DNA of 21,658 bases, taken from positions 1 to 21,658 of the forward strand of contig JBCCTX010000108.1 of assembly GCA_039197765.1 (NCBI GenBank), read 5' to 3'. Source of the DNA: JBCCTX01 sp039197765. Its GTDB lineage: Bacteria > Bacteroidota > Bacteroidia > J057. The notes beneath the pieces are model-generated. The model searched no databases. It was not told the origin of the DNA and saw only the letters and a program-made list of their open reading frames with translations. Of the stretch, positions 1 to 7,492 are shown one piece after another (the stretch's first letter is position 1; every line of letters starts with the position of its first letter). The position numbers and the translations under genes were made by a program.

Positions 1-1205
1 AATAAGCGGAGTTCCAGGTCATAAGAATTATGGGTCTTGTTAATAATTTGAATATTGAACAGATTGGTAATCGTATGTTCATCTTTTATTTGATACAAAG
101 TGCCTTTGGTCCGTAAAATGGTTCCCTCAACAGGGTTTCGATTGGATAGGGAAAATCCCATAACCAAGACAAGGGCAAACAAGACCCCGATGTAGGCAAT
201 GATCCTGGGGGTAAAGGAGAATTTTTGGCCCGATTCTACCTGATTGTAAGAGGCATATCGGATCAAGCCTTTTTCAAACCCCACCTTCTCCATAACGGAA
301 TCACATACATCCATACAAGCTGTGCAATTGACACATTCCATCTGTGTGCCATCTTTGATATCGATCCCTGTTGGGCATACTTGCACACATAGCTTGCAGG
401 CGATACAATCTCCAGAAGTCCGATCTTGCCCTTTTTTCAAAGGACCTCTAGGCTCTCCTCTTACGTGATCGTAGTGAACGACAATGGAGTTCTTGTCTAG
501 CAGCGCTCCCTGCAACCTTCCATAGGGGCAAATTACAATACAAGCTTGTTCCCTTAGGTAGGTAAATACAAAGAAGAATAGCCCTGAAAAGACTATAACA
601 AAAGTGAATTTTCCCCAGTGTTTGTCAGGACCTTCCTGTACTATTTTTATCAGCTCCTCCCAGCTAATGAGATAGGACATCACTGTGTGGGCGATCAAAA
701 ATGATATTAGGAAGAATATGGTCCATTTTAATCCCTTCTTGAATATTTTTTCCCCATTCCAAGGTGCTCTTGCCAATTTGCGCTGAGCAGGAGCATCTCC
801 TTCAATGGCATACTCGATTTTCCGAAAAACCATCTCCATGAATAGGGTTTGTGGACAGGCCCAGCCACACCAAATCCTTCCAAAGATCACCGTGAATAGG
901 ATAATGAATAGGAAAAGGGTAATCAATCCTAAAGCGAGCAGGTGAAAATCCTGAGGCCAGAATGGTACCCCCAGGATGATAAATTTCCTTTCGAGAATAT
1001 TTAACAACAATAGGGGATAGCCTCCAATTTTTATAAAGGGTCCAGCGAAGAAAATGGAAAGAAGGATAACTGTTACGATAACTCGTAGGCGGTGGTATTG
1101 GCCCTTGGGTTTTTTCGGAAATACCCACCTGCGTTTACCCTCCTCGTCAACTGTTCCTATCTGGTCGCGAAAGGCATCATAATCTATGACTTTGGCCTCT
1201 TTCAT
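1..1205 (-). CDS. ccoG: CcoG, cbb3 oxidase accessory ferredoxin-like membrane protein (3' end cut by window edge)
   Basis: Polytopic membrane protein with two 4Fe-4S clusters. The CcoG/RdxA/FixG family is required for cbb3 oxidase assembly and has been linked to copper reduction. I translated 401 residues from the ATG at 1205. Hydrophobic segments lie near residues 40-60, 88-110, 160-180, 200-218 and 333-353. A CGWACP motif is at 113-118 and CPYGR at 226-230. Two ferredoxin cysteine clusters follow: C267, C270, C273, C277-P, then C291, C294, C297, C301. The frame is open at base 1, so about 70-80 residues of the usual 470-480 (the periplasmic C-terminal domain) lie outside. Its ATG overlaps the TAA of ccoP by one base (TAATG), which implies translational coupling. 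A ccoH gene would be expected just beyond the left edge. Confidence 0.95.
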   Translation of the reverse strand, partial: MKEAKVIDYDAFRDQIGTVDEEGKRRWVFPKKPKGQYHRLRVIVTVILLSIFFAGPFIKIGGYPLLLLNILERKFIILGVPFWPQDFHLLALGLITLFLFIILFTVIFGRIWCGWACPQTLFMEMVFRKIEYAIEGDAPAQRKLARAPWNGEKIFKKGLKWTIFFLISFLIAHTVMSYLISWEELIKIVQEGPDKHWGKFTFVIVFSGLFFFVFTYLREQACIVICPYGRLQGALLDKNSIVVHYDHVRGEPRGPLKKGQDRTSGDCIACKLCVQVCPTGIDIKDGTQMECVNCTACMDVCDSVMEKVGFEKGLIRYASYNQVESGQKFSFTPRIIAYIGVLFALVLVMGFSLSNRNPVEGTILRTKGTLYQIKDEHTITNLFNIQIINKTHNSYDLELRL

Positions 1206-2098
1206 TATTGATTCATTACAAGTTGAGTCGTATCACTTGTTGTAGGTGCTTCAGGTGCTTCCTTGAATAGCTCTCCCTGAGGATCTTTTGGGGTGGCGGG
1301 AGTAGTCCCTTGCAAGGTTTTGATGAAACTCGCCACCTGTTGCATCTGCTTGGGGTTGAGTTGTTCTTGCCAGGAAATCATACCTTTTTCAGGCACTCCA
1401 TACTTGATGGTTTTGAAAATATCAGTGATACTACCGCCATGGAGCCAATATTGATCTGTTAGGTTAGGACCTATATTGCCCCCACCATCTGCTATGTGGC
1501 ATACAGCACACAACTGCTGGTAAAGCTTCTCCCCCTCTGCGAGCTCAGCTGCTCCTGTCAGGAATACTACATTACTTTCATCTACCTGTGCAGATAACTT
1601 CTCCAGGTAGTTGGCTTTAGCTATTTCAGCTTCTGCTACTTCCTCTTCGTAAGCTTGGGTCGATGACCAGGTTCCATTTATGTCATACACCCACATGTAG
1701 ACGACTCCAAAGACTATGGAAATGTAGAAACCAATCAGCCACCAAGGGGGTAAACGATTATCTAATTCCATAATTCCATCGTAGTTGTGGTCTAGGGTAA
1801 TCCCTGCTTCCTGTTCCATTGGAACCCGTGCATTAATCCTTTCGGAAAACTTATTCCAACTCCATTGTCTAGTTTGTACCTCTGCTTCTTTTGTCGCCTT
1901 TTCGGTTTTGGGCTTAATCAAAGCGTAAATCGTAAGAGCCAGAACCAGACAGATTAGGGCAAAGGAAATTGAAAGAACAAATAACAGACTGGTCAATGAA
2001 TCCTGACTGATTCCTACCGATTCCTGTGCGAAGAGACCTGAACCGAGGAGGAAAATCCCCAAGAATAGACCGATTTTTCGATTGATGATTGGGTTCAT
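1205..2098 (-). CDS. ccoP: CcoP, cytochrome c subunit of cbb3 oxidase (single haem motif)
   Basis: Membrane-anchored c-type cytochrome that passes electrons to the CcoNO core. An N-terminal hydrophobic stretch (residues about 8-25) is followed by a transmembrane helix (about 36-62). A second helix, starting PPWWLIGFY near residue 117, is the FixP_N-type anchor. The C-terminal cytochrome domain has one haem motif, CAVCH at 197-201, with a probable axial Met at 240 in EKGMISW. Classical proteobacterial CcoP has two CxxCH motifs; only one is visible here, so this is a mono-haem form of 297 residues. The tail after residue 265 is rich in Pro and Thr. The gene starts 4 bases after ccoQ ends, and its stop overlaps the ccoG start. 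Confidence 0.94.
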   Translation of the reverse strand: MNPIINRKIGLFLGIFLLGSGLFAQESVGISQDSLTSLLFVLSISFALICLVLALTIYALIKPKTEKATKEAEVQTRQWSWNKFSERINARVPMEQEAGITLDHNYDGIMELDNRLPPWWLIGFYISIVFGVVYMWVYDINGTWSSTQAYEEEVAEAEIAKANYLEKLSAQVDESNVVFLTGAAELAEGEKLYQQLCAVCHIADGGGNIGPNLTDQYWLHGGSITDIFKTIKYGVPEKGMISWQEQLNPKQMQQVASFIKTLQGTTPATPKDPQGELFKEAPEAPTTSDTTQLVMNQ

Positions 2099-2102
2099 GT
2101 TA

Positions 2103-2297
2103 TTAAGCGCTTATTCTATTTTGAATGGGGTTGACAGGAGTATCTTTTAGCGGGAGGTCGGACATGTGCTCTACATAGGATCGCTTCATCCGAATGACGT
2201 AAACGAGTAAGGCAACAAAAAAGATGAAGAATATAAGGAATGCTACTACTGCAAATAGTGCAGCGTCTTCCAGTGATCTTAAGATGAGTTTATACAT
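2103..2297 (-). CDS. ccoQ: CcoQ-like small membrane subunit of cbb3 oxidase
   Basis: A 64-residue protein with one hydrophobic helix (AALFAVVAFLIFFIFFVALL, about residues 12-31), then a basic stretch (RMKRSY) and a polar tail. This matches the size and layout of CcoQ, which stabilises the oxidase complex. CcoQ sequences are poorly conserved, so the call leans on position between ccoNO and ccoP. I start it at the ATG at 2297 (MYKLILRSLEDA). The frame extends upstream to a TTG at 2363, but that extra 22 residues would be encoded by degenerate heptamer repeats and is probably not real. The gap to ccoP is 4 bases. Confidence 0.82.
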   Translation of the reverse strand: MYKLILRSLEDAALFAVVAFLIFFIFFVALLVYVIRMKRSYVEHMSDLPLKDTPVNPIQNRISA

Positions 2298-2323
2298 TTT
2301 TTTGGTTATTTTTTTTTGGTTTT

Positions 2324-2351
2324 CAGTCGATGGTCGGTGGTCCGTAGTAAC
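2324..2351. repeat. Degenerate heptamer units, inverted relative to the main array
   Basis: The plus strand reads CAGTCGA, TGGTCGG, TGGTCCG, TAGTAAC. The complement of the middle units (CCGACCA, CGGACCA) differs from the CTGACTA phase of the neighbouring array by transitions only. The two blocks are therefore related heptamer series in opposite orientation, either side of the small palindrome at 2353-2369. Function unknown. Confidence 0.5.
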
Positions 2352-2352
2352 T

Positions 2353-2369
2353 CTTGAATGCAATTCAAG
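2353..2369. repeat. 17-base perfect inverted repeat in the ccoNO-ccoQ spacer
   Basis: CTTGAAT-GCA-ATTCAAG: a perfect 7-base stem with a 3-base loop, between the two heptamer blocks. It could form a small hairpin in the polycistronic mRNA. There is no T-run, so it is not a classic terminator. Confidence 0.6.
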
Positions 2370-2373
2370 TACC

Positions 2374-2441
2374 CTACTGACTACTGACTACTGACTACTG
2401 ACTACTGACTACTGACTACTGACTACTGACTACTGACTACT
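2374..2441. repeat. Heptanucleotide tandem repeat (CTACTGA)n, about 9.7 copies
   Basis: Nine exact head-to-tail copies of CTACTGA (2374-2436) plus CTACT. The minus strand reads TCAGTAG. The array fills the ccoNO-ccoQ spacer and enters the 3' end of ccoNO, supplying its last codons and TAG stop at 2430-2432. Because 7 is not a multiple of 3, a TAG falls in every minus-strand frame every 21 bases, so no frame can read through. It resembles in type the short tandemly repeated heptamers described in cyanobacteria. Confidence 0.95.
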
Positions 2442-4643
2442 ACTTATCTCCCCCTCGGTCGCATCTACCCCAAGCCGCTGTAGATAGGCAATGAGTGCGA
2501 TAACTTCACTATCTTCTACAACCATACTGGGGTCAGCCTTCATCTGAGTCAATTCCTTCCGGATATCGTCTGCGATTTCTTTAGCCTGTTTCGTGAGATC
2601 CTCAATGGCAACTTCATCATATCCTTCTGCATAGGGTACGCCTAGTCTTTGCATAACCCGAATTTTGGCGGGGGTGCTATTCACATCCAGGCGATTGGTC
2701 AGGAGCCAACTATAGGCAGGCATGATGGATTGCGCTTCCATTGTCCTTGGATCCATAAAGTGTTGGAAGTGCCAGTAATTGGACTTTTTGAGCTTCAGGG
2801 TTCCTTCCCGAGCTAAATCCGGCCCTGTTCGCTTGGATCCCCATTGGAAAGGATGGTCGTATACGAATTCTCCAGATTTGGAATATGGACCATAGCGTTC
2901 TGTTTCTGAGCGGAAAGGACGGATCATTTGAGAGTGGCAGGTGTAGCAACCCTCCCGAATGTAAATGTCTCTTCCTTGGAGTTCTAATGGAGAATAAGGT
3001 TGGACAGCTGCTATTTTAGGTACATTAGACTCTACCATAAAAGTAGGAACGAATTCTGCAATACCCCCGATCAATATCAATACAGTAGCTAGTAGAAGGA
3101 GTTGGATCGGACGGCGTTCAATCCATCTGTGCCAGTATTCATTGTGCTCTTTCTTATAAACTTTGGCTAAGGCAAAGGCTTCAGCTCTCTCTGCTCCAAG
3201 GAAGCTCCCATGGCGGGTAGTTTTAATCAGGTTGATGACCATGAGAACTGCACCAGTGATATACAAAGTGCCACCTAATGCTCTCATCCAGTACATAGGT
3301 AAGATCTGTACGACCGTTTCCAGGAAGGTTTTATAAACTAGAAACCCTCCTTCATCAAAGTCTTTCCACATCATAGCCTGAGTCCACCCAGCGATATATA
3401 ATGGAACACAGTAGAATATGATTCCGAGGGTTCCTACCCAGAAATGCGCATTCGCAAGGGGTTTCGACCAAAGCTTGGTACGCCACAACCTAGGAACGAG
3501 CCAATAGAAAATCCCAAAGGTCATAAAGCCATTCCAACCCAAGGTACCCACGTGAACGTGGCCAATGGTCCAGTCTGTGAAGTGCGTAATAGCATTAACA
3601 GATTTAATAGAAAGCAGCGGACCTTCCAGGGTCGCCATACCGTATGCTGTAACAGCTACTACAAGGAATTTGAGTTCGGGTTCATTTCGCACCTTATCCC
3701 AAGCTCCCCTTAAGGTGAACAGCCCGTTTAACATCCCACCCCATGATGGGGCGATGAGCATCAAAGAAAATACCATTCCAAGGGATTGGGCCCAATCTGG
3801 AAGGGAGGTATACAGTAAGTGGTGTGGACCTGCCCAAATGTAGATGAAGATCAATGCCCAAAAGTGGATGATCGATAGCCTGTAGGAGTATACCGGTCTT
3901 CCTGCTGCTTTTGGGATGAAGTAGTACATTAAGCCCAGGTAGGGAGTGGTAAGGAAAAATGCCACTGCGTTGTGCCCATACCACCACTGAACCAAGGCGT
4001 CTTGCACCCCTGCATATACAGAGTAGCTTTTCATAAAGCTCACAGGCATCTCTAAGCTATTGACAATATGAAGAACAGCAACCGTTACCCAGGTAGCGAT
4101 ATAAAACCAGATCGCAACGTATAAGTGACGTTCTCTGCGTTTGAGGATGGTCATAAACATATTCACCCCAAAAACTACCCATACAAGGGTAATGAGGATA
4201 TCTATGGGCCATTCCAATTCTGCGTATTCTTTTCCTGTTGTGTAGCCAAGTGGAAGGGAAATTAGGGCCGAAAGAATAATCAATTGCCAACCCCAGAAGT
4301 GAACCCAGCTGAAGCTTCGGTTCCACATGGGTGTTTTGAGTAGCCTCGGTAAGGAGTAATAAACTCCCATAAAAATGCCATTTCCTACAAAGGCGAAGAT
4401 GGCTGCATTTGTATGAAGGGGACGTAGCCTCCCATATGAAAGAAAGGATATACCTTCGGTTAGCGTGGGGATAACCATCTGTAAAGCGACAATTAGTCCT
4501 ACGAGGAAACCTGCCATCCCCCAAATAGCTGTGGCAATAAAAAATGCCCGTACAATCTGGTTGTCATAGTAGAAGGTTTCTATGTTCCTGGTCTGACCGG
4601 GTGGAGAGGTAACCTGAGGATTTGTAATCGTTTTAGTTGACAT
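2430..4643 (-). CDS. ccoNO: CcoNO, fused catalytic subunit I and mono-haem cytochrome c subunit II of cbb3 oxidase
   Basis: Single 737-residue polypeptide joining CcoN (about 1-480) to CcoO (about 510-730), a fusion common in Bacteroidota. It reduces O2 at a haem b3-CuB centre while pumping protons. The CcoN part has about 12 membrane helices and these likely ligands: H77 (RPLHTN) and H364 for haem b, H224 (WYGHN) and H274/H275 (AGPHH) for CuB, and H362 (GHVHVG) for haem b3. The linker contains one membrane helix at about 513-535, the former CcoO anchor. The CcoO part has CYTCH at 566-570 and a likely axial Met at 641 (IMPAYSW). The last residues, SSSQ, and the TAG stop are encoded by the first units of a heptamer tandem array. 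ccoS ends 53 bases upstream. Confidence 0.97.
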   Translation of the reverse strand: MSTKTITNPQVTSPPGQTRNIETFYYDNQIVRAFFIATAIWGMAGFLVGLIVALQMVIPTLTEGISFLSYGRLRPLHTNAAIFAFVGNGIFMGVYYSLPRLLKTPMWNRSFSWVHFWGWQLIILSALISLPLGYTTGKEYAELEWPIDILITLVWVVFGVNMFMTILKRRERHLYVAIWFYIATWVTVAVLHIVNSLEMPVSFMKSYSVYAGVQDALVQWWYGHNAVAFFLTTPYLGLMYYFIPKAAGRPVYSYRLSIIHFWALIFIYIWAGPHHLLYTSLPDWAQSLGMVFSLMLIAPSWGGMLNGLFTLRGAWDKVRNEPELKFLVVAVTAYGMATLEGPLLSIKSVNAITHFTDWTIGHVHVGTLGWNGFMTFGIFYWLVPRLWRTKLWSKPLANAHFWVGTLGIIFYCVPLYIAGWTQAMMWKDFDEGGFLVYKTFLETVVQILPMYWMRALGGTLYITGAVLMVINLIKTTRHGSFLGAERAEAFALAKVYKKEHNEYWHRWIERRPIQLLLLATVLILIGGIAEFVPTFMVESNVPKIAAVQPYSPLELQGRDIYIREGCYTCHSQMIRPFRSETERYGPYSKSGEFVYDHPFQWGSKRTGPDLAREGTLKLKKSNYWHFQHFMDPRTMEAQSIMPAYSWLLTNRLDVNSTPAKIRVMQRLGVPYAEGYDEVAIEDLTKQAKEIADDIRKELTQMKADPSMVVEDSEVIALIAYLQRLGVDATEGEISSSQ

Positions 4644-4696
4644 ACTTGAAAACTTTTTTTAATAGAGGGTTAAGTCTAAGCTATTTGGATAGGTAC

Positions 4697-4870
4697 TTAG
4701 GGGTTGCCTTGTTGCGTTGAATCATTCCTTTCGGATTTGTCATACAGAATTCTTACTGCAGGGGTAAAATCATCTTCGTATTGGCCATCTTTCACAGCCC
4801 AAAAGAAGGCAAACAGAAATCCCCCCGCTAGGAGTAGGCTAAAACCAATGAGAAGAAATATTGCAGTCAT
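4697..4870 (-). CDS. ccoS: CcoS, cbb3 oxidase maturation protein
   Basis: A 57-residue protein starting MTAIFLLIGFSLLLAGGFLF and ending at a TAA at 4697. It has one N-terminal membrane helix (about 3-24), then the family-typical FFWAVKDGQYEDD segment and a short polar tail. CcoS is needed for insertion of haem b and copper into CcoN, working with the copper ATPase CcoI. The size, the W-x-V-x-x-G-Q-[YF]-[ED]-D signature and the position between ccoI and ccoNO all agree. It lies 69 bases after ccoI and 53 bases before ccoNO. Confidence 0.93.
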   Translation of the reverse strand: MTAIFLLIGFSLLLAGGFLFAFFWAVKDGQYEDDFTPAVRILYDKSERNDSTQQGNP

Positions 4871-4939
4871 AATATATTTTGTATATGACCCAAAGATGGA
4901 GAATATGCTATGGGGGAGGTAGAACCGAGGTTATTCAGC

Positions 4940-7333
4940 TCAATGACTTTTGTCACCCCACGGAAGAAGGTAAGCCATGAGTTGTGTGCTAACCAGGGCG
5001 AACCCTATAAGGCTTAAAGAAGATAGCGGCATCAGGATTGCTGTTACCAAAGGGGTCAGCGCTCCGCGAAGGGCAAAGGATAGCCCTATGACATTGTAAA
5101 GTACGGCAATCAAGAATCCCACAGATACAAGTTTAGCTGCTCCTCGTGCATAGGCTAGGTATTGATCTAAGCCCAACAATTGCTTACCCAATACGATTCC
5201 ATCACAGGCAGGTGCGAAATAGCTAGCGTCTTCAGCAATTGCGATACCAACATCGCTTTGTTGTAAGGCCCCTGCATCATTAAGTCCATCTCCTACCATG
5301 AGCACCTTTTCCCCTGATTGTTGAAAGCGTTCTATCATGTTTAGCTTGTCGAAGGGAGATTGGTGAAATCTGACAATCGCACTAGAAGAACCCAGTATAT
5401 CTTTCCATTGACTTTCATCGGCGTGTGAATCCCCTGAAAGAAGGGAAAGTACAAAGCGCTTCTGCATCCGATGCAATAACTCTTGGATTCCCTTTCTAGG
5501 TTTGGTTTTGTGAATCCACCTTCCTAAGATTTCTCCCTCTATTTTGAGCCAGGTTCCTTCCCGTTTAACCCCTTTTTCCCCTGACACAAAAGAATATGAT
5601 CCTACTTGGACTTCATTCCCTGAGACAGTACCTGAAATTCCTTTTCCTTCTTTCTCGTGAAAATGATTGATGGGAAATGTGTATGAATCTGAAATAGAGG
5701 CTGCAATAGACTTGCTCACAGGATGCTGGGACTGTAAGGTAAGGCTTTTGACTAGGGATCTATTGGAGACTTCTAACGCACTGCCTTCCCAAACTAAGGG
5801 GAATTGATTTCGTTCTGTAAGGGTTCCCGTTTTGTCAAAAACGATATGTTGGATATCGGCTAGCGAAAAAATCGTGTCAGCTGAACGGGTTATTAAGCCT
5901 CGTTTCCAGAGGATTCTTCGTGCATTCCCCATGGTAAAGGGGATATTTAGCGCAATCGCACATGGACAGGCAATGATGAGTACAGCCGTAAATACCTGAA
6001 TCGCTTTTTCGACATCGGTTTGCCACCAACTCAATAACCCTATGCACGCGATTACAATGACAATGAGGGTGAAGTATTTACCTATTTGCTCGCTAATCCG
6101 TTGAATCGAAGACATATTTGTGGGCTGAGTCCTCGCCCAGAGTTGTGTGAGGTAGCTATTGGAAACCTCTTTTTTTACTTGCGCCTCAATACTTCCTCCG
6201 ATTATTCTTCCCCCTGCAAATAGCTTGGCTCCTTTTTCTACCTCAACGGGTCGGGACTCCCCAGATACGAAACTGTAGTCAAGATGTGCAAAAGGACTTA
6301 TTAAAGTAGCATCAGCTGGGATGAGTTCTTTATTTTTCAGGCGAATCCTATCTCCAATCCGGAGTTCCTGGATGGGTATATACCGGTCGCCAGTATCTGT
6401 AATCTTACAGGTTGCCAAGGGAAAAAACGATTCAAAGGTTCGATCAAATGAAATATTGTCGAGGCTCTTTTGTTGAAACCATTTCCCGATGAGGAGAAAA
6501 AAAATCAGTCCAGCAAGGGAATCTATGTATCCCGGTGCACCAAGAAAGAAGATCTGGTAAATAGACTGCCCCGTAAGGGCAAGAATTCCTATGGATATAG
6601 GAACATCCATGTTGGCATGGCCTCCCATGAGGCTATAGTAGGCAGACTGAAAGTAATCGACTGCTGCGTATCGGAGGACGATGAATCCTAGGATGAGATT
6701 TAATGCAGAAAATAATACTGAGTAAGTCCCCTTTTCTAGCCCTAAGTACTCTGGAAAGCTCAGCAACATGATATTGCCAAAGCAAAAGCCTGCAATTCCT
6801 AGCTGCTTGATCAATCGTTTTTGAATTGTGGAAATACGTGGGGTTTCACTTTGCTGTAAATGAAACTCGGGAGGATAGCCAATCTGTGCGAGGGTACCCA
6901 CTAACGTTTTTAAGTCAACTTGTCGATGGTCGTAGGCAAGGTGAAGTAATTTACTGGGAAAGTCCACCCTGCTGTAGGTTACTGCAGGCTGAAGTCGGTC
7001 AAAGTGTTCTAGCAACCAAATGCAGGAGCTACAGTGTATTTGAGGGAGGCTAAATCGTATTTGAGTCTGAGTTTCGTCTTGAAAATCGATGAGTTCGTTA
7101 GCCATCGCGTCTTCCTCAAGCCACTCGTAGGAATCCATCAACTCGCTGCGTAAGGAGATGCCTGGTTGCTGTTCCAACTCATAATAGGTCTCGAGATCAC
7201 AACTTGAAATAAGTTCATACACGGTCTTACATCCCGTGCAGCAAAAAGCTTTTTCTTCACGCCAAATGATGGCATCCTGACAGTCTTCCCCACAATGGTA
7301 ACACGTAGTTTTTGTAGCTTTGAGGACATTCAT
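4940..7333 (-). CDS. ccoI: CcoI/FixI, P1B-type copper-transporting ATPase for cbb3 oxidase assembly
   Basis: A 797-residue heavy-metal P-type ATPase that supplies copper to cbb3 oxidase. The N-terminus carries a cysteine-rich metal-binding segment (C11/C14, C18, C31, C32, C35), as in FixI-type ATPases. A degenerate HMA domain follows with the pair C101/C104 (IHCSSCIW). The actuator loop has SGES at 357-360 in place of the usual TGES. The membrane ion site is CPC at 456-458 and the phosphorylation site is D500 (DKTGT). The nucleotide domain has the HP motif at 537-538, and the hinge has GDGLND at 681-686. The ATG at 7333 precedes the first cysteine cluster. The 3' end contains one copy of the repeated 12-base inverted repeat that may serve ccoS. 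Confidence 0.96.
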   Translation of the reverse strand: MNVLKATKTTCYHCGEDCQDAIIWREEKAFCCTGCKTVYELISSCDLETYYELEQQPGISLRSELMDSYEWLEEDAMANELIDFQDETQTQIRFSLPQIHCSSCIWLLEHFDRLQPAVTYSRVDFPSKLLHLAYDHRQVDLKTLVGTLAQIGYPPEFHLQQSETPRISTIQKRLIKQLGIAGFCFGNIMLLSFPEYLGLEKGTYSVLFSALNLILGFIVLRYAAVDYFQSAYYSLMGGHANMDVPISIGILALTGQSIYQIFFLGAPGYIDSLAGLIFFLLIGKWFQQKSLDNISFDRTFESFFPLATCKITDTGDRYIPIQELRIGDRIRLKNKELIPADATLISPFAHLDYSFVSGESRPVEVEKGAKLFAGGRIIGGSIEAQVKKEVSNSYLTQLWARTQPTNMSSIQRISEQIGKYFTLIVIVIACIGLLSWWQTDVEKAIQVFTAVLIIACPCAIALNIPFTMGNARRILWKRGLITRSADTIFSLADIQHIVFDKTGTLTERNQFPLVWEGSALEVSNRSLVKSLTLQSQHPVSKSIAASISDSYTFPINHFHEKEGKGISGTVSGNEVQVGSYSFVSGEKGVKREGTWLKIEGEILGRWIHKTKPRKGIQELLHRMQKRFVLSLLSGDSHADESQWKDILGSSSAIVRFHQSPFDKLNMIERFQQSGEKVLMVGDGLNDAGALQQSDVGIAIAEDASYFAPACDGIVLGKQLLGLDQYLAYARGAAKLVSVGFLIAVLYNVIGLSFALRGALTPLVTAILMPLSSLSLIGFALVSTQLMAYLLPWGDKSH
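4944..4955. promoter_or_regulatory. Candidate Crp/Fnr-family operator upstream of ccoS
   Basis: TGAC-TTTT-GTCA, a 4-4-4 inverted repeat inside the last codons of ccoI, 73 bases before the ccoS ATG. The same 12-mer followed by YCCC recurs at 7391. The spacing and TGA/TCA arms fit the Crp/Fnr class (compare TTGAT-N4-ATCAA for Fnr). It would allow ccoS-NO-Q-P-G to be induced separately from ccoI. Binding is inferred. Confidence 0.45.
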
Positions 7334-7390
7334 GCTGCTAAACTATAGGCGGATTCCTTCCTATTTCCTGTCGAATCTTAGGGAAGGGAG

Positions 7391-7402
7391 TGACTTTTGT
7401 CA
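7391..7402. promoter_or_regulatory. Candidate Crp/Fnr-family operator in the ccoI/usp divergent promoter region
   Basis: Second exact copy of TGACTTTTGTCA, followed by TCCC. It lies 57 bases upstream of ccoI (minus) and 90 bases upstream of the preferred usp start (plus). Its orientation relative to ccoI is the same as that of the 4944 copy relative to ccoS. A protein with a Crp/Fnr HTH is encoded 2.3 kb away. Confidence 0.5.
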
Positions 7403-7492
7403 TCCCTTACAAGGTCAAACTTCATATGTAAGCATTAAAAAATAGGTGTCCTTTGAAGCGTTGATATGTTTCATGAGAAACTGCTATTGATT

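Noticed and set aside
2298..2363. N-terminal extension of ccoQ from a TTG start
   Set aside because: The added residues come from degenerate heptamer repeats; the ATG at 2297 gives a normal CcoQ-sized protein.
4057..4524. 155-residue open frame on the minus strand
   Set aside because: It lies wholly inside ccoNO in another frame, and the ccoNO frame has unmistakable haem and copper ligands.
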